DNA of 59,651 bases from Chitinophagales bacterium (GTDB taxonomy: Bacteria; Bacteroidota; Bacteroidia; Chitinophagales; UBA2359): contig JAEUUX010000074.1 in NCBI GenBank assembly GCA_016787295.1, positions 1-59,651 of the forward strand, in the 5' to 3' direction. The translations under genes and the position numbers were made by a program. The notes under the pieces are model-generated. The model was not told the origin of the DNA and searched no databases. It worked only from the letters and a program-made list of their open reading frames with translations. Below, one piece after another: positions 8,852 to 17,430 of the stretch. Positions within the stretch are counted from its first letter, which is position 1, and every line of letters starts with the position of its first letter.

Positions 8852-10075
8852 TTATTGTAAGGTATATTTTTTGGGAATAATATCAAGCCACAAGTGTAGG
8901 AAGAAGGCTATAATCAAGCCAAGTGGCAAAAAAATCAAGGTGAAACGCCAAAAATTGGAATAACTGCCATAGTTCCAATGTGCCTCGATGGTCATGTTTC
9001 GCGGTTCGGTGCTGCTCCGCTCTCCCACTACCGCCAAATGATAAGTTCCCGCAGGTATGCAACACAAGGTAAGCGTTTTGTCATGGGAGCCTTCCGTCCA
9101 AGGGTCACGATAATCAGTACTAAAATAGTATTCCATTTCCTGTTCCGTATAGCGCACCTCGTTGGTTTGGCGGTTCACAAGGGCAATGCTGGTATATAGC
9201 CACTCTTGCGACAACGGGCAATGCGATTTGAGTTGAAGGGTGGTAGGTTTTTCGATGGTAAAAGGCTCCGATATTTGCTCCGATATCATTGTGCTGTCCA
9301 TTGGTATATACATGGTGTAGCTATGTTCCGTTTTGTAAGAGTTAATGCCCATGTTGGTTAGCAATAGCAGCATAGCCAATACCAAAAATATAGTTATGAG
9401 CATGGTTCGGGGTAGCAAACCGGGTTCCACTCCATAGTAAAAAGTAGTACCGGGAAAATTAATAGTGGGAAAAAACTCTTTTGCCTTATTAGCGCTAATG
9501 GCATAGCCTTTAAAAAAATCGGTGCTTTCTGCGTGTTGCTCTACGGAAATAAGATAGGTATTGCGGCTATTGTAATCGGTTAGTTGGTAGGGTTGTCGAG
9601 ATATGGCATGGTCAAAAAAACCTTTCGCCGTCACAAGTGTTGCTTTTGAATAATGCAATTCTTCGGCATAATAGGCTTTAAAATTAGCTTTAACAAAGTC
9701 TTCGTAGTAGGCACTTGTAGGGGATACTTCTTCCAGCACACTCCAATCGCCATCGTATTCTACCAAATACTTGACCTTGTTGTGATTATTAGAAATATCA
9801 TGCAAGCTATATTCTGCCCAAGTTATATCTTCAGCTTCTTTGATGAGTATGCCTGTAACTTGGTGTTTTACCCCGCTAATCTGTCCCACAGCCCCTATTC
9901 TCAAAGCTATATAGTGGCGTTTGGCACTTTTGTAATCGGTATCCATAGATTTTTCCGCATCAGGAAAATCAGTACCATAACTCAATTGAGAACAAGAAGG
10001 ACACACAAAAGTTTCGAATTTGAAATACTGTGGCAATTGAACAGTATTGTTGCAAGCAGGACAAGTATGTTTCAT
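8852..10075 (-). CDS. DUF4178 zinc-ribbon membrane protein, paralogue A
   Basis: A protein of about 407 residues. The N-terminal zinc ribbon is CPAC...CPSC within the first 32 residues. A DUF4178-type beta domain follows, with GQISGVKHQVTGILIKEA, WAEYSLHD, YLVEYDGDWSVLEEV, then ATLVTAKGFFDHAISRQPYQ and YLISVEQ. A membrane helix (TMLITIFLVLAMLLLL), an exported beta-rich region and a C-terminal helix complete it. The frame is open to a TTG at 10102 with further ATGs at 10090 and 10084. I chose ATG 10075 because it aligns with the paralogue start (MKH-C). The role is unknown. Its position in the operon suggests it works with DUF350 and the SpeE-like protein in the envelope. Confidence 0.82.
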   Translation of the reverse strand: MKHTCPACNNTVQLPQYFKFETFVCPSCSQLSYGTDFPDAEKSMDTDYKSAKRHYIALRIGAVGQISGVKHQVTGILIKEAEDITWAEYSLHDISNNHNKVKYLVEYDGDWSVLEEVSPTSAYYEDFVKANFKAYYAEELHYSKATLVTAKGFFDHAISRQPYQLTDYNSRNTYLISVEQHAESTDFFKGYAISANKAKEFFPTINFPGTTFYYGVEPGLLPRTMLITIFLVLAMLLLLTNMGINSYKTEHSYTMYIPMDSTMISEQISEPFTIEKPTTLQLKSHCPLSQEWLYTSIALVNRQTNEVRYTEQEMEYYFSTDYRDPWTEGSHDKTLTLCCIPAGTYHLAVVGERSSTEPRNMTIEAHWNYGSYSNFWRFTLIFLPLGLIIAFFLHLWLDIIPKKYTLQ

Positions 10076-10120
10076 ATTTTTCATACACATATTTTGAGAC
10101 AAAAAGCAAACTCGTTATGG

Positions 10121-11323
10121 CTATTCATCGTCCGATTTTGGGTCAATATATTCATCGTATACAACATAAGTTAATGCCCAAATTGCCAATATTAACCCAC
10201 AAAAATATTTCATGTTGGTAGTGCTTGGATAGTTCCATTCTATTTTATAGCCAATTTCTTTTTCGGTATCATAATTTTGCTCGACCGCAACAACGATGTG
10301 GTAAGTTCCTTTTGGAATACAGCACAAAGTTGTGGTACTAATAGAACCGCCCTCTTCCCAGTAAGTGCTACCTTCATGTCCCGAATAATAAGAAACAGTG
10401 TTATCGACATACCGCACTTCGTTAGTTTTTTCGTTCACCAAAGCAATGTTACTATACACCCATTCTTGATTGACCTTACAGTATGCTGTAATCAAAATTT
10501 GGGTAGGATATTCCACCGTAAAGCTCGATGATATTTGTTCTTTTTTGACAGCAGTAGTGGTGGTGGTGAGCATACTAATATGTCGGGAAATTTTGGAGGC
10601 ATTAAGTAGTCCATTAGTCACTGCTATCAAAACTGCACAGCACAACAAAATTAGACTATAATTAACTATATTGAACAAAGGCGGTTCAAGAATATCATCA
10701 CTACTCATAAAAGGTATAACACGATGTGGAAAAGCTGCACTAACATCGTCCGACAGCACCCTTTGTCCTGCAAAATACCATGTTTCGTTCTTCCTTTTTT
10801 CTACCGATATAATGTAGGGCGGAGAAATATAGTCATACAATTGATAAGGTTTTTGGCTAATTATGTGGTCAAAAAAGCCTTCAGCGGTCAGCAAACGGAC
10901 ATCTTGTTCGTGTTGATAGAGCGAGTATTTGTTGTTATAACTTTGTGTTACATAATAGTAATAATTGGGGTGTGTTGGTTCTATTTCTTCCTCTATTGCC
11001 CATGTTCCGTCTAACTCGATGAGGTATTTTATCGCTTTTGTTTCGACATTCATTAGGCTATATTCGTTCCATAATTCCCTACTAGTGCGTTTAACTAATG
11101 CTCCTGTCACTTGGTAGGTGTCGGACAAAAGTGTGCCAACATCCCCCACTTTAAGAGAAAGTGTATAGTTTTCTTTGGAGGTATAATTGCCCGCTATTGT
11201 CTCATTTTGCTCCTTTTCGGTGTGTCTATGTACTTGTTTACAATGTGGGCAGACAAAAGTTACATACTCAAAATTGTGAGTAAGTTCAGTAGTCTTTTTG
11301 CAATTATTACAGATATGTTTCAT
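10121..11323 (-). CDS. DUF4178 zinc-ribbon membrane protein, paralogue B (first gene of operon)
   Basis: A 400-residue tandem paralogue of the downstream gene with the same order of parts. There is a zinc ribbon (CNNC...CPHC), a DUF4178 domain (VGTLLSDTYQVTGALVKRTS, YLIELDGTWAIEEEI), the shared AEGFFDHIISQKPYQLYDY segment, a membrane helix near residue 230, a periplasmic beta region with TTTLCCIPKGTYHIVVAVEQ (the counterpart of TLTLCCIPAGTYHLAVVGE in paralogue A) and a C-terminal helix. The pair arose by duplication. This gene is first in the leftward operon; I could not find a convincing promoter box directly upstream. Confidence 0.82.
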   Translation of the reverse strand: MKHICNNCKKTTELTHNFEYVTFVCPHCKQVHRHTEKEQNETIAGNYTSKENYTLSLKVGDVGTLLSDTYQVTGALVKRTSRELWNEYSLMNVETKAIKYLIELDGTWAIEEEIEPTHPNYYYYVTQSYNNKYSLYQHEQDVRLLTAEGFFDHIISQKPYQLYDYISPPYIISVEKRKNETWYFAGQRVLSDDVSAAFPHRVIPFMSSDDILEPPLFNIVNYSLILLCCAVLIAVTNGLLNASKISRHISMLTTTTTAVKKEQISSSFTVEYPTQILITAYCKVNQEWVYSNIALVNEKTNEVRYVDNTVSYYSGHEGSTYWEEGGSISTTTLCCIPKGTYHIVVAVEQNYDTEKEIGYKIEWNYPSTTNMKYFCGLILAIWALTYVVYDEYIDPKSDDE

Positions 11324-11772
11324 ATCATCATCAAAAGATTTTTTTGGTGTAGGCAGTATTTTCAGGAAAAATGTTGGAACAAAAGTGCGTTTTTTTATAG
11401 CATTTGGAGATTGGTGGAGGCTTTAATCAATGTATGTTTTACGCATTTCATCAATGCTATTTTGCTTCGGCATACGAACAAAAAAAACAATTAAAAATGC
11501 CAATAGGTTTTATACGCATAACAACAGGCATTGCCATTCAGTTCCCTTTCGCTTAAATTTTTGTACATTTTTGCTTTTATCTTGGTGTTTTTACTTGAAA
11601 AGTCTGTTTTCGCACTATTTTGAAGCATAAAATTGTGGCAAAAAGCGATAAAGAGCATCAAAAAATCTAAAAAAGCAGCGAATATTTCTTTTCTTTTCAA
11701 AGTGGCAAAAGTAGAAAAAGATGTTGTATTTTCCAAACTAATCAATTAATAAAATTTAGCTCACACTATATT
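11324..11772. other. Divergent intergenic region without a convincing gene
   Basis: This AT-rich spacer separates the leftward DUF4178 operon from the rightward membrane glycosyltransferase. It must hold the promoters of both, but I see no clear paired -33/-7 element. An 84-codon open frame at 11491-11745 on the minus strand has no recognisable features and I do not call it. Confidence 0.6.
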
Positions 11773-13230
11773 ATGCAATCCCAACCAAAGCAAAACTTTT
11801 TTTTCCAACACTTTTGGGTGATGGCATTAGCAGCTCTAATGGTCGGTTGCTCCCAAACGCTTAATGTCTTTTGGGACGGCATTAGTCTGCAAACTTTACC
11901 TGCTACTTACTACTACGAAAACCATTTTTCGAGCGTAGTTTTACCTTCGAATATCGATACAGGACATCCACCTTTTTATGCCTATTATTTGGCAAAATGT
12001 TGGCATTTTTGGGGTCGCAATTTGGCGAGTTTTCATTGGGCTATTTTTCCTTTTTTGATTTTTCTTTATGCCAACTATGCAGCTTTGTTGCGCTATTTTC
12101 TACCTGATAAAAAAACCTCACTACTCACCTTTGGCGGCTTATTTGCACTATTTTTGCTACAACCCACTTTGTTGGCACAAAGCAGTTTGGCTACCACTGA
12201 TGTTGTCATTATAGCAGGTTTTGTGGGTGCTTTACGTGCCATTGTCTATCGTCATAAAATTGGATTATTTTTGTCTTTGTTGTTGTTATGTAGTGTTAGT
12301 TTGCGTGGTATTTTTTTGGTGGGAGCAATTTTTGTGTGTCATTATTTGTTCGAATACCTTTGTGGCAATATGCAACAGCAAAGTCGTTTTTTGTTGTCAC
12401 CCCAAAAACTATTACCCTATTTTTTAGTTGCCCTTTTGTTGGGAATTTGGTGGATATATCATTACCAAATCAATGGTTTTTGGCTCGAAAACCACCATTC
12501 ACCTTGGGCTGTCAACTATGGTTTTGCCAACGGAAAACGTTTTTTGTGGAACATTGCGGTTGTTTTTTGGCGTTTATTAGATGTGGGTATGCTGGCAATT
12601 TGGGTGACATTGGCATATTATTTTGGGCGGGATATAGGCAAGAAAAAAGCCTTTGAGAGTCGGGAAAAAACGTTCCTATTTGGGTGCTTATCGGTGGTTT
12701 TTTTAACCTTATCTCTACCTGTCGTTTTGAAAGAAATACCAATTATGCACCGCTATTTTTTGCCTATACAGGTATTGGCAACACTTTGGTTAAGTGTTTA
12801 TTTGAGCAGCGAAAACCTGCTGCAACGCTACCTCATCATTTTTTTGTTGTTGCTACATTTGATAATGGGTCACAGGTGGATTCACCGTCCGCCTATTGCG
12901 AATGGTTGGGATGCCTCTTTAGCATTTTTGCCCTACCAATCATTGGAACGACAATTGCATAGTGATATAGATTCGTTGGCAATTCCGCCATCAAAAATAT
13001 ATACCACATTTCCTTTGCTGCATAGCAGAAAATACACTCATTTGTTGCAAGATACGTCAAACTTTAAGATGTTTAAACCAACCTTCTTGTCCCAAACACC
13101 TTATTTTTTGCATAGTAATTTGAGTAATGATATGTCGCCCGAAATACAACAAATTATTCGAAGCAAAGGAAAAGTTATCAGAATTTGGCAAAGATTTGGT
13201 GTATATATAATATTGTATAAATTGAATTAA
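11773..13230 (+). CDS. GT-C type membrane glycosyltransferase-like protein (ArnT/GT39-like)
   Basis: A 485-residue polytopic protein with about ten membrane helices. An early periplasmic loop has a D...HPP motif (SNIDTGHPPFYAYYLAKCWH), which in ArnT/PMT-like GT-C enzymes holds the catalytic Asp used with lipid-linked sugar donors. Conserved helix-loop patterns follow (QSSLATTDVVII, KEIPIMHRYFLPIQVLATLW). It would transfer a sugar or similar group from a polyprenyl carrier to an envelope acceptor. Donor and acceptor are unknown. The N-terminal MVGCSQ looks lipobox-like but is probably part of the first helix. Confidence 0.72.
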   Translation: MQSQPKQNFFFQHFWVMALAALMVGCSQTLNVFWDGISLQTLPATYYYENHFSSVVLPSNIDTGHPPFYAYYLAKCWHFWGRNLASFHWAIFPFLIFLYANYAALLRYFLPDKKTSLLTFGGLFALFLLQPTLLAQSSLATTDVVIIAGFVGALRAIVYRHKIGLFLSLLLLCSVSLRGIFLVGAIFVCHYLFEYLCGNMQQQSRFLLSPQKLLPYFLVALLLGIWWIYHYQINGFWLENHHSPWAVNYGFANGKRFLWNIAVVFWRLLDVGMLAIWVTLAYYFGRDIGKKKAFESREKTFLFGCLSVVFLTLSLPVVLKEIPIMHRYFLPIQVLATLWLSVYLSSENLLQRYLIIFLLLLHLIMGHRWIHRPPIANGWDASLAFLPYQSLERQLHSDIDSLAIPPSKIYTTFPLLHSRKYTHLLQDTSNFKMFKPTFLSQTPYFLHSNLSNDMSPEIQQIIRSKGKVIRIWQRFGVYIILYKLN

Positions 13231-13370
13231 AAGAATCGAAAAATGCAAAACTCGCTATGAATATCCACTAGAAAAATGCAAAACAAGCCTAATTGTAGCC
13301 TTTTTATAGATAAATTTTTAAAATTTCAAAAAAAAATGTGCCAAAAGGAGTTATTTCAGAAAATAAACCC

Positions 13371-13378
13371 TACATTTG
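13371..13378 (+). promoter_or_regulatory. Bacteroidota -7 box (TACATTTG) upstream of murC
   Basis: It matches TAnnTTTG about 112 bases before the murC start, leaving a 5' leader of roughly 105 bases. No ideal -33 partner is visible. Confidence 0.45.
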
Positions 13379-13490
13379 TACCGCCATTTGCCTATTTGTT
13401 AGGGTAGGGCGCTATTGTAATCATATTTTGTTGGTATGCCATTGTGATTGGTTGCGCTAAATGCCCTGCCATTGGGTTTCATTTTAATAA

Positions 13491-14867
13491 ATGTCAGACA
13501 ATAATTTGCAAGTAGAACAAGTCAAAAAAGTATATTTTATTGGTATCGGCGGCATTGGCATGAGTGCCTTGGCTCGCTATTTTTTGTTTCGCGGGGCGGC
13601 GGTGTCGGGCTATGACCGAACACCCAGTATTTTGACCCAAACTTTGACAGCCGAAGGCATGTTGATTCATTATGAAGATAATCCACTGCTTTGTCCTGCC
13701 GATGTTGATTTGGTGGTGTATACGCCAGCCATTCCAGCCAGCCACCAAGAACTCCAATGGTATCGAACACATAGCTCGATTCCTGTTTTGAAGCGTTCCG
13801 AAGTTTTGCAATTGCTCACCGACCAGCATTATACCATTGCCATTGCTGGTAGTCATGGCAAGACAAGCGTAACATCAATGACTGCCCACATTTTGCACCA
13901 TTCAGGCTATGGTTGCACAGCTTTTGTTGGCGGTATTATGACTAATTATAACGCCAATTTTGTTTGCAGCAATACCGATGTTATTGTGGTTGAGGCAGAC
14001 GAATTTGACCGTTCTTTTTTGCGGTTAAATCCCAATGTAGCTGTAATTACTGCTGTGGACACCGACCATTTGGATATTTATGGTTCGCAAGAAGTTATTG
14101 AGGCTACCTTTTTGCAGTTTGCTACCCAAGTGAAAGAAGATGGTTATTTGGTTGTAAAATCGACTATTCCGATTTTACAACGCCTGCCCGAACGCCTATA
14201 CAATACCTATCATGCCCAAAACAGTGATGCCGATTATTGTCTATCTGATGTGAATTATGATGATACACATCTGTGGTTTAGCATACAAAGTCCGTTAGGA
14301 AATATTGAGCATTTATCTTTGCCTAAATCGGGTTTACATAATGCCGAAAATGCTTTGGCAGCAATAGCTGTTGCTCAATACTTGGGTGTTTCGTCCGACA
14401 AAATTAAAGCAGCCGTTAGCACTTTTACGGGTATCAAACGCCGTTTTGAGTACATTATTCGTCAAGAAAATTTGGTGTTGATTGACGATTATGCACATCA
14501 CCCCGAAGAAATTAGAACATTGCTACATGCTGTTCGCCACCTCTATCCTACCCAAAAGGTAAGCATCGTTTTTCAGCCACATTTGTATTCGCGTACCAAA
14601 GATTTGTACCGCGAATTTGCGGCTGTTTTGCAAACCGCCGACGAAATTATTTTGTTAGATATTTATCCTGCTCGCGAATTGCCTATAGACGGTGTGACTG
14701 CTGATTTGATTTTCAAACACATCGACAATCCCAACAAAATTAGCTGTACTAAACAAGAACTATTGTCACAACTCACCGACCGAACATTTGAAGTTTTGCT
14801 GACCGTTGGAGCAGGAGACATCGATACTTATCTTCCTGCTATTTCGGCATTATTACAAAATCCTTAA
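13491..14867 (+). CDS. murC: UDP-N-acetylmuramate--L-alanine ligase MurC
   Basis: A 458-residue Mur ligase that adds L-alanine to UDP-MurNAc in the cytoplasm, the first amino acid of the peptidoglycan stem. VYFIGIGGIGMSALARYFL is the N-terminal UMAG-binding Rossmann motif. The ATP-binding P-loop is AIAGSHGKTSVTSM near residue 120. EADEFDRSFL and TAVDTDHLDIYGS are diagnostic of MurC, and DDYAHHPEEI is the Mur C-domain motif. The length is normal. It is followed by ftsQ, as in the conserved division/cell-wall cluster. Confidence 0.97.
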   Translation: MSDNNLQVEQVKKVYFIGIGGIGMSALARYFLFRGAAVSGYDRTPSILTQTLTAEGMLIHYEDNPLLCPADVDLVVYTPAIPASHQELQWYRTHSSIPVLKRSEVLQLLTDQHYTIAIAGSHGKTSVTSMTAHILHHSGYGCTAFVGGIMTNYNANFVCSNTDVIVVEADEFDRSFLRLNPNVAVITAVDTDHLDIYGSQEVIEATFLQFATQVKEDGYLVVKSTIPILQRLPERLYNTYHAQNSDADYCLSDVNYDDTHLWFSIQSPLGNIEHLSLPKSGLHNAENALAAIAVAQYLGVSSDKIKAAVSTFTGIKRRFEYIIRQENLVLIDDYAHHPEEIRTLLHAVRHLYPTQKVSIVFQPHLYSRTKDLYREFAAVLQTADEIILLDIYPARELPIDGVTADLIFKHIDNPNKISCTKQELLSQLTDRTFEVLLTVGAGDIDTYLPAISALLQNP

Positions 14868-14889
14868 TTTGCCTATTGATAGGGGCAAA
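14868..14889 (+). terminator. Weak hairpin after murC
   Basis: A 6-bp stem (TTTGCC/GGCAAA) immediately follows the murC stop, with A residues rather than a T run beyond it. It could be a weak terminator or just stabilise the 3' end. Confidence 0.3.
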
Positions 14890-14969
14890 AAATAGTCAAG
14901 TTGTTTACAATAAATGATATAAATTTTACTGTAAACTTGCTTAAAAAAAATTTTTTCATAAAAAAGTCG

Positions 14970-14977
14970 TAACTTTG
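14970..14977 (+). promoter_or_regulatory. Bacteroidota -7 box (TAACTTTG) for ftsQ
   Basis: A TAnnTTTG match lies 22 bases before the ftsQ ATG, after an A/T-rich tract. This indicates a very short leader and an ftsQ promoter independent of murC. Confidence 0.55.
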
Positions 14978-14999
14978 CCCCCTACTCAAAAGATTCTGC

Positions 15000-15773
15000 A
15001 TGTTGACACAAACAAGAAAACCCTTTTTAGTGGGTTTGTTTTGGTTTTTGGTGACATTATTTGGCTTATTGTTGCTTCGTCAAGCCTATTTTTGGCAACA
15101 AAACAGTTATGTCGATACCATTGTAGTAAGTATTAATGATAGCAACGAAGATAATTCAGTCAGTCAGGAAGAAATAAAAAATTTAGTACTATCTCAATTG
15201 CCTTCCAAGACCCTGAATGGCATGACTGTTGCTATGCTAGACCGCAAAAAAATAGAAGATTTTTTGGAAATGAATCCCTATATTGCCAATGCCGCTATTT
15301 ATACTGATATGCGACATCAATTACGAGTAGACATTGACCAACGCTACCCCATTTTGCGAATAGTTCCACGCAACGGCAAGGGTTTTTATTTGAGTAAAGA
15401 AGGCAAAAAAATGCCTGCCAATGGTTTGTTTTCGGCTCGCGTACCCGTTGCAACAGGTTATATCGTGCCTAACACCACCCAAACAGATACAAGTCAATCT
15501 CCTATTACCCAAAGTTTGTTTGAGTTAGCCACATTTTTAACCAATGATCCTTTTTGGTATGCCAATACCGAACAAATTTATGTCAACCCCAAAGGAGACC
15601 TTATTTTAATTCCCAAAATAGCGTCACACGAAATTATCTTGGGCAACACTACCAACCTGCCAGATAAATTTAACCGCTTGACCACTTTCTACCAAGATGC
15701 GCTAAACCGTCTGGGCTGGAATAAGTATAAAACCATTAGTGTAAAATATCAAGGGCAAATAGTTTGTAGATAA
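15000..15773 (+). CDS. ftsQ: Cell division protein FtsQ-like
   Basis: A 257-residue bitopic membrane protein. A short cytoplasmic tail is followed by one membrane helix (FLVGLFWFLVTLFGLLLL) and a periplasmic POTRA-like beta domain with LDRKKIEDFLEMNPYIANAA and LRVDIDQRYPILRIV, a pattern typical of FtsQ/DivIB in Bacteroidota. It would link the early Z-ring to the septal peptidoglycan machinery. Position directly after murC supports the call even though primary sequence conservation in FtsQ is low. Confidence 0.85.
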   Translation: MLTQTRKPFLVGLFWFLVTLFGLLLLRQAYFWQQNSYVDTIVVSINDSNEDNSVSQEEIKNLVLSQLPSKTLNGMTVAMLDRKKIEDFLEMNPYIANAAIYTDMRHQLRVDIDQRYPILRIVPRNGKGFYLSKEGKKMPANGLFSARVPVATGYIVPNTTQTDTSQSPITQSLFELATFLTNDPFWYANTEQIYVNPKGDLILIPKIASHEIILGNTTNLPDKFNRLTTFYQDALNRLGWNKYKTISVKYQGQIVCR

Positions 15774-16007
15774 AATGTTTAGTAGGCAGTTCGAATCTGG
15801 TATTCTCCACTCTAATCTGCCTTCCATAAAAAGCCAATAGCCCCAAAAGTTTTTGTTGTTGTTAGCAAAGCAAAAAGGAATGGTCAATGTATTGTTGCGT
15901 GCCAAAATGCAATTAAATAATGTAGGCATATAGAAGATTTTCATGAGAAATATTTTAATCCAAACATTTTCCAATTAAATTTATAGCTAAACGACACCCA
16001 TATAATT

Positions 16008-17120
16008 ATGGCTAAAAGAAATACTATTTCCGAAAAAAAAGTCATGGATCAACCACCCCATAAGGTTAGTGAGGGAGATGTGATCAATGCCAACACTACT
16101 ATTAGTGCGCGTACCAAAACGGTGGACAAAAAAATTAGGGCGCGGCTACACGGCGAGGCAGCAGTTTTGGACAATAAACTCACAACTGAGGAAGAAAAAC
16201 GCGCAACAGCCCAAAGCTACCTCAATAATTTTCCGGTAGAAGAACGAAAATACTTGCTTGAAATCCTATTAGATGATATCAAGAAAAAACCGTTACAACC
16301 CAATGCAGACGAAGAGTTGTCTAAGCATTGGCAAGACGGAGAGTATCCTTACAAAAACTTACTATCCCGCAAGGCATACGAGTTTCAAAAATATAACTTA
16401 CAAGTAGAACTTTTAAAGTTGCAAGCATGGGTCAAACAGACCGGAGCTCGCATCGTTATTTTGTTTGAAGGACGCGATGCAGCAGGTAAAGGAGGGACTA
16501 TCAAACGCATGATGGAACACCTTAATCCGCGTGGTGCAAGGGTTGTGGCTTTGGAAAAACCCACCGAAGAAGAACGCGGACAATGGTATTTTCAGCGTTA
16601 TGTGAAGCACCTACCCACAAACGGCGAAATCGTATTGTTTGACCGTTCGTGGTATAACAGAGCAGGCGTTGAACGCGTGATGGGTTTTTGCACCGATTCT
16701 GAGTATTTAGAATTTATGCGCCAAGTGCCTGAATTTGAGCGAAACTTGGTCAGAAGTGGTATCCTGTTGTTCAAATTCTGGTTTTCGGTGAGTCGCGAAG
16801 AGCAAAAACGACGCTTCAAAGACCGTGAAATACACCCTCTCAAGCAATGGAAACTATCACCTATCGATAAAGCTTCTTTGGATAAATGGGATCAATATAC
16901 CGAAGCCAAAGAAAAAATGTTTTTCCACACCGATACCACCGATGCTCCATGGACAGTCGTAAAATCGGACTGTAAAAAACGCGCACGCCTTAATGCTATG
17001 CGCTATGTTCTCCACAAAGTACCTTACTCCAATAAAGATCTAAAAATTGTTGGTAAAGTAGACTCTTTGATTGTGGGACGTTCTAATATCATCTATGAAA
17101 AAGGCGAAAACTTTGTATAA
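16008..17120 (+). CDS. ppk2: Polyphosphate kinase 2 (PPK2) family protein
   Basis: A 370-residue PPK2 enzyme that would transfer phosphate between polyphosphate and nucleotides. Walker A is LFEGRDAAGKGGTIKR (about 152-167) and the lid/Walker B region is IVLFDRSWYNRAGVERVMGF. KFWFSVSREEQKRRFKDRE and KLSPIDKASLDKWDQYTEAK are classic PPK2 segments. The first 100 residues are a charged N-terminal extension beyond the usual core of about 270 residues. The class (GDP- or ADP-preferring) cannot be read safely. It interrupts the usual ftsQ-ftsA adjacency. Confidence 0.93.
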   Translation: MAKRNTISEKKVMDQPPHKVSEGDVINANTTISARTKTVDKKIRARLHGEAAVLDNKLTTEEEKRATAQSYLNNFPVEERKYLLEILLDDIKKKPLQPNADEELSKHWQDGEYPYKNLLSRKAYEFQKYNLQVELLKLQAWVKQTGARIVILFEGRDAAGKGGTIKRMMEHLNPRGARVVALEKPTEEERGQWYFQRYVKHLPTNGEIVLFDRSWYNRAGVERVMGFCTDSEYLEFMRQVPEFERNLVRSGILLFKFWFSVSREEQKRRFKDREIHPLKQWKLSPIDKASLDKWDQYTEAKEKMFFHTDTTDAPWTVVKSDCKKRARLNAMRYVLHKVPYSNKDLKIVGKVDSLIVGRSNIIYEKGENFV

Positions 17121-17430
17121 TTTAAGCCTAATCTAAAAACTTCACTGTTATCAATTTTCTAAAAATTTGGTTTTTATGATTATTCCTTTTGGGGTGATAA
17201 AAAACAGTTTTTGGTACAAAAATATAGTTTCTGTCGTATTCTATATTTTTTTTGTTAATTAGCAAATACCCTATCTCTTCTATCATTCCTTTATCACCCC
17301 AAAGGAAATAATAAGCAATTCTACCATTTTGCGAATGATGCTATGTGCGTCATAACGATATATTTTTGTATATTGCTTTCATTGCTTCATTTTAAGCCAC
17401 CATCTCTTTACTTAATCGTAGCACAAGCGT
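17121..17430. other. ppk2-ftsA spacer with separated inverted repeat TTTGGGGTGATAAA
   Basis: The 14-bp sequence TTTGGGGTGATAAA at 17188-17201 occurs as its exact reverse complement at 17290-17303. A near-identical copy (C for T at position 8) lies before ftsZ at 21185-21198. The arms could form a large hairpin or be binding sites. No gene is present. Confidence 0.6.
17361..17368 (+). promoter_or_regulatory. Bacteroidota -7 box (TATTTTTG) for ftsA
   Basis: It matches TAnnTTTG 62 bases before the ftsA ATG, just after the inverted repeat. A TTTG at 17328-17331 is too far away for a normal -33 element. Confidence 0.4.

Noticed and set aside
11491-11745. 84-codon minus-strand frame in the spacer before the GT-C gene
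   Set aside because: No domain, signal or promoter support, and low-complexity AT-driven composition.
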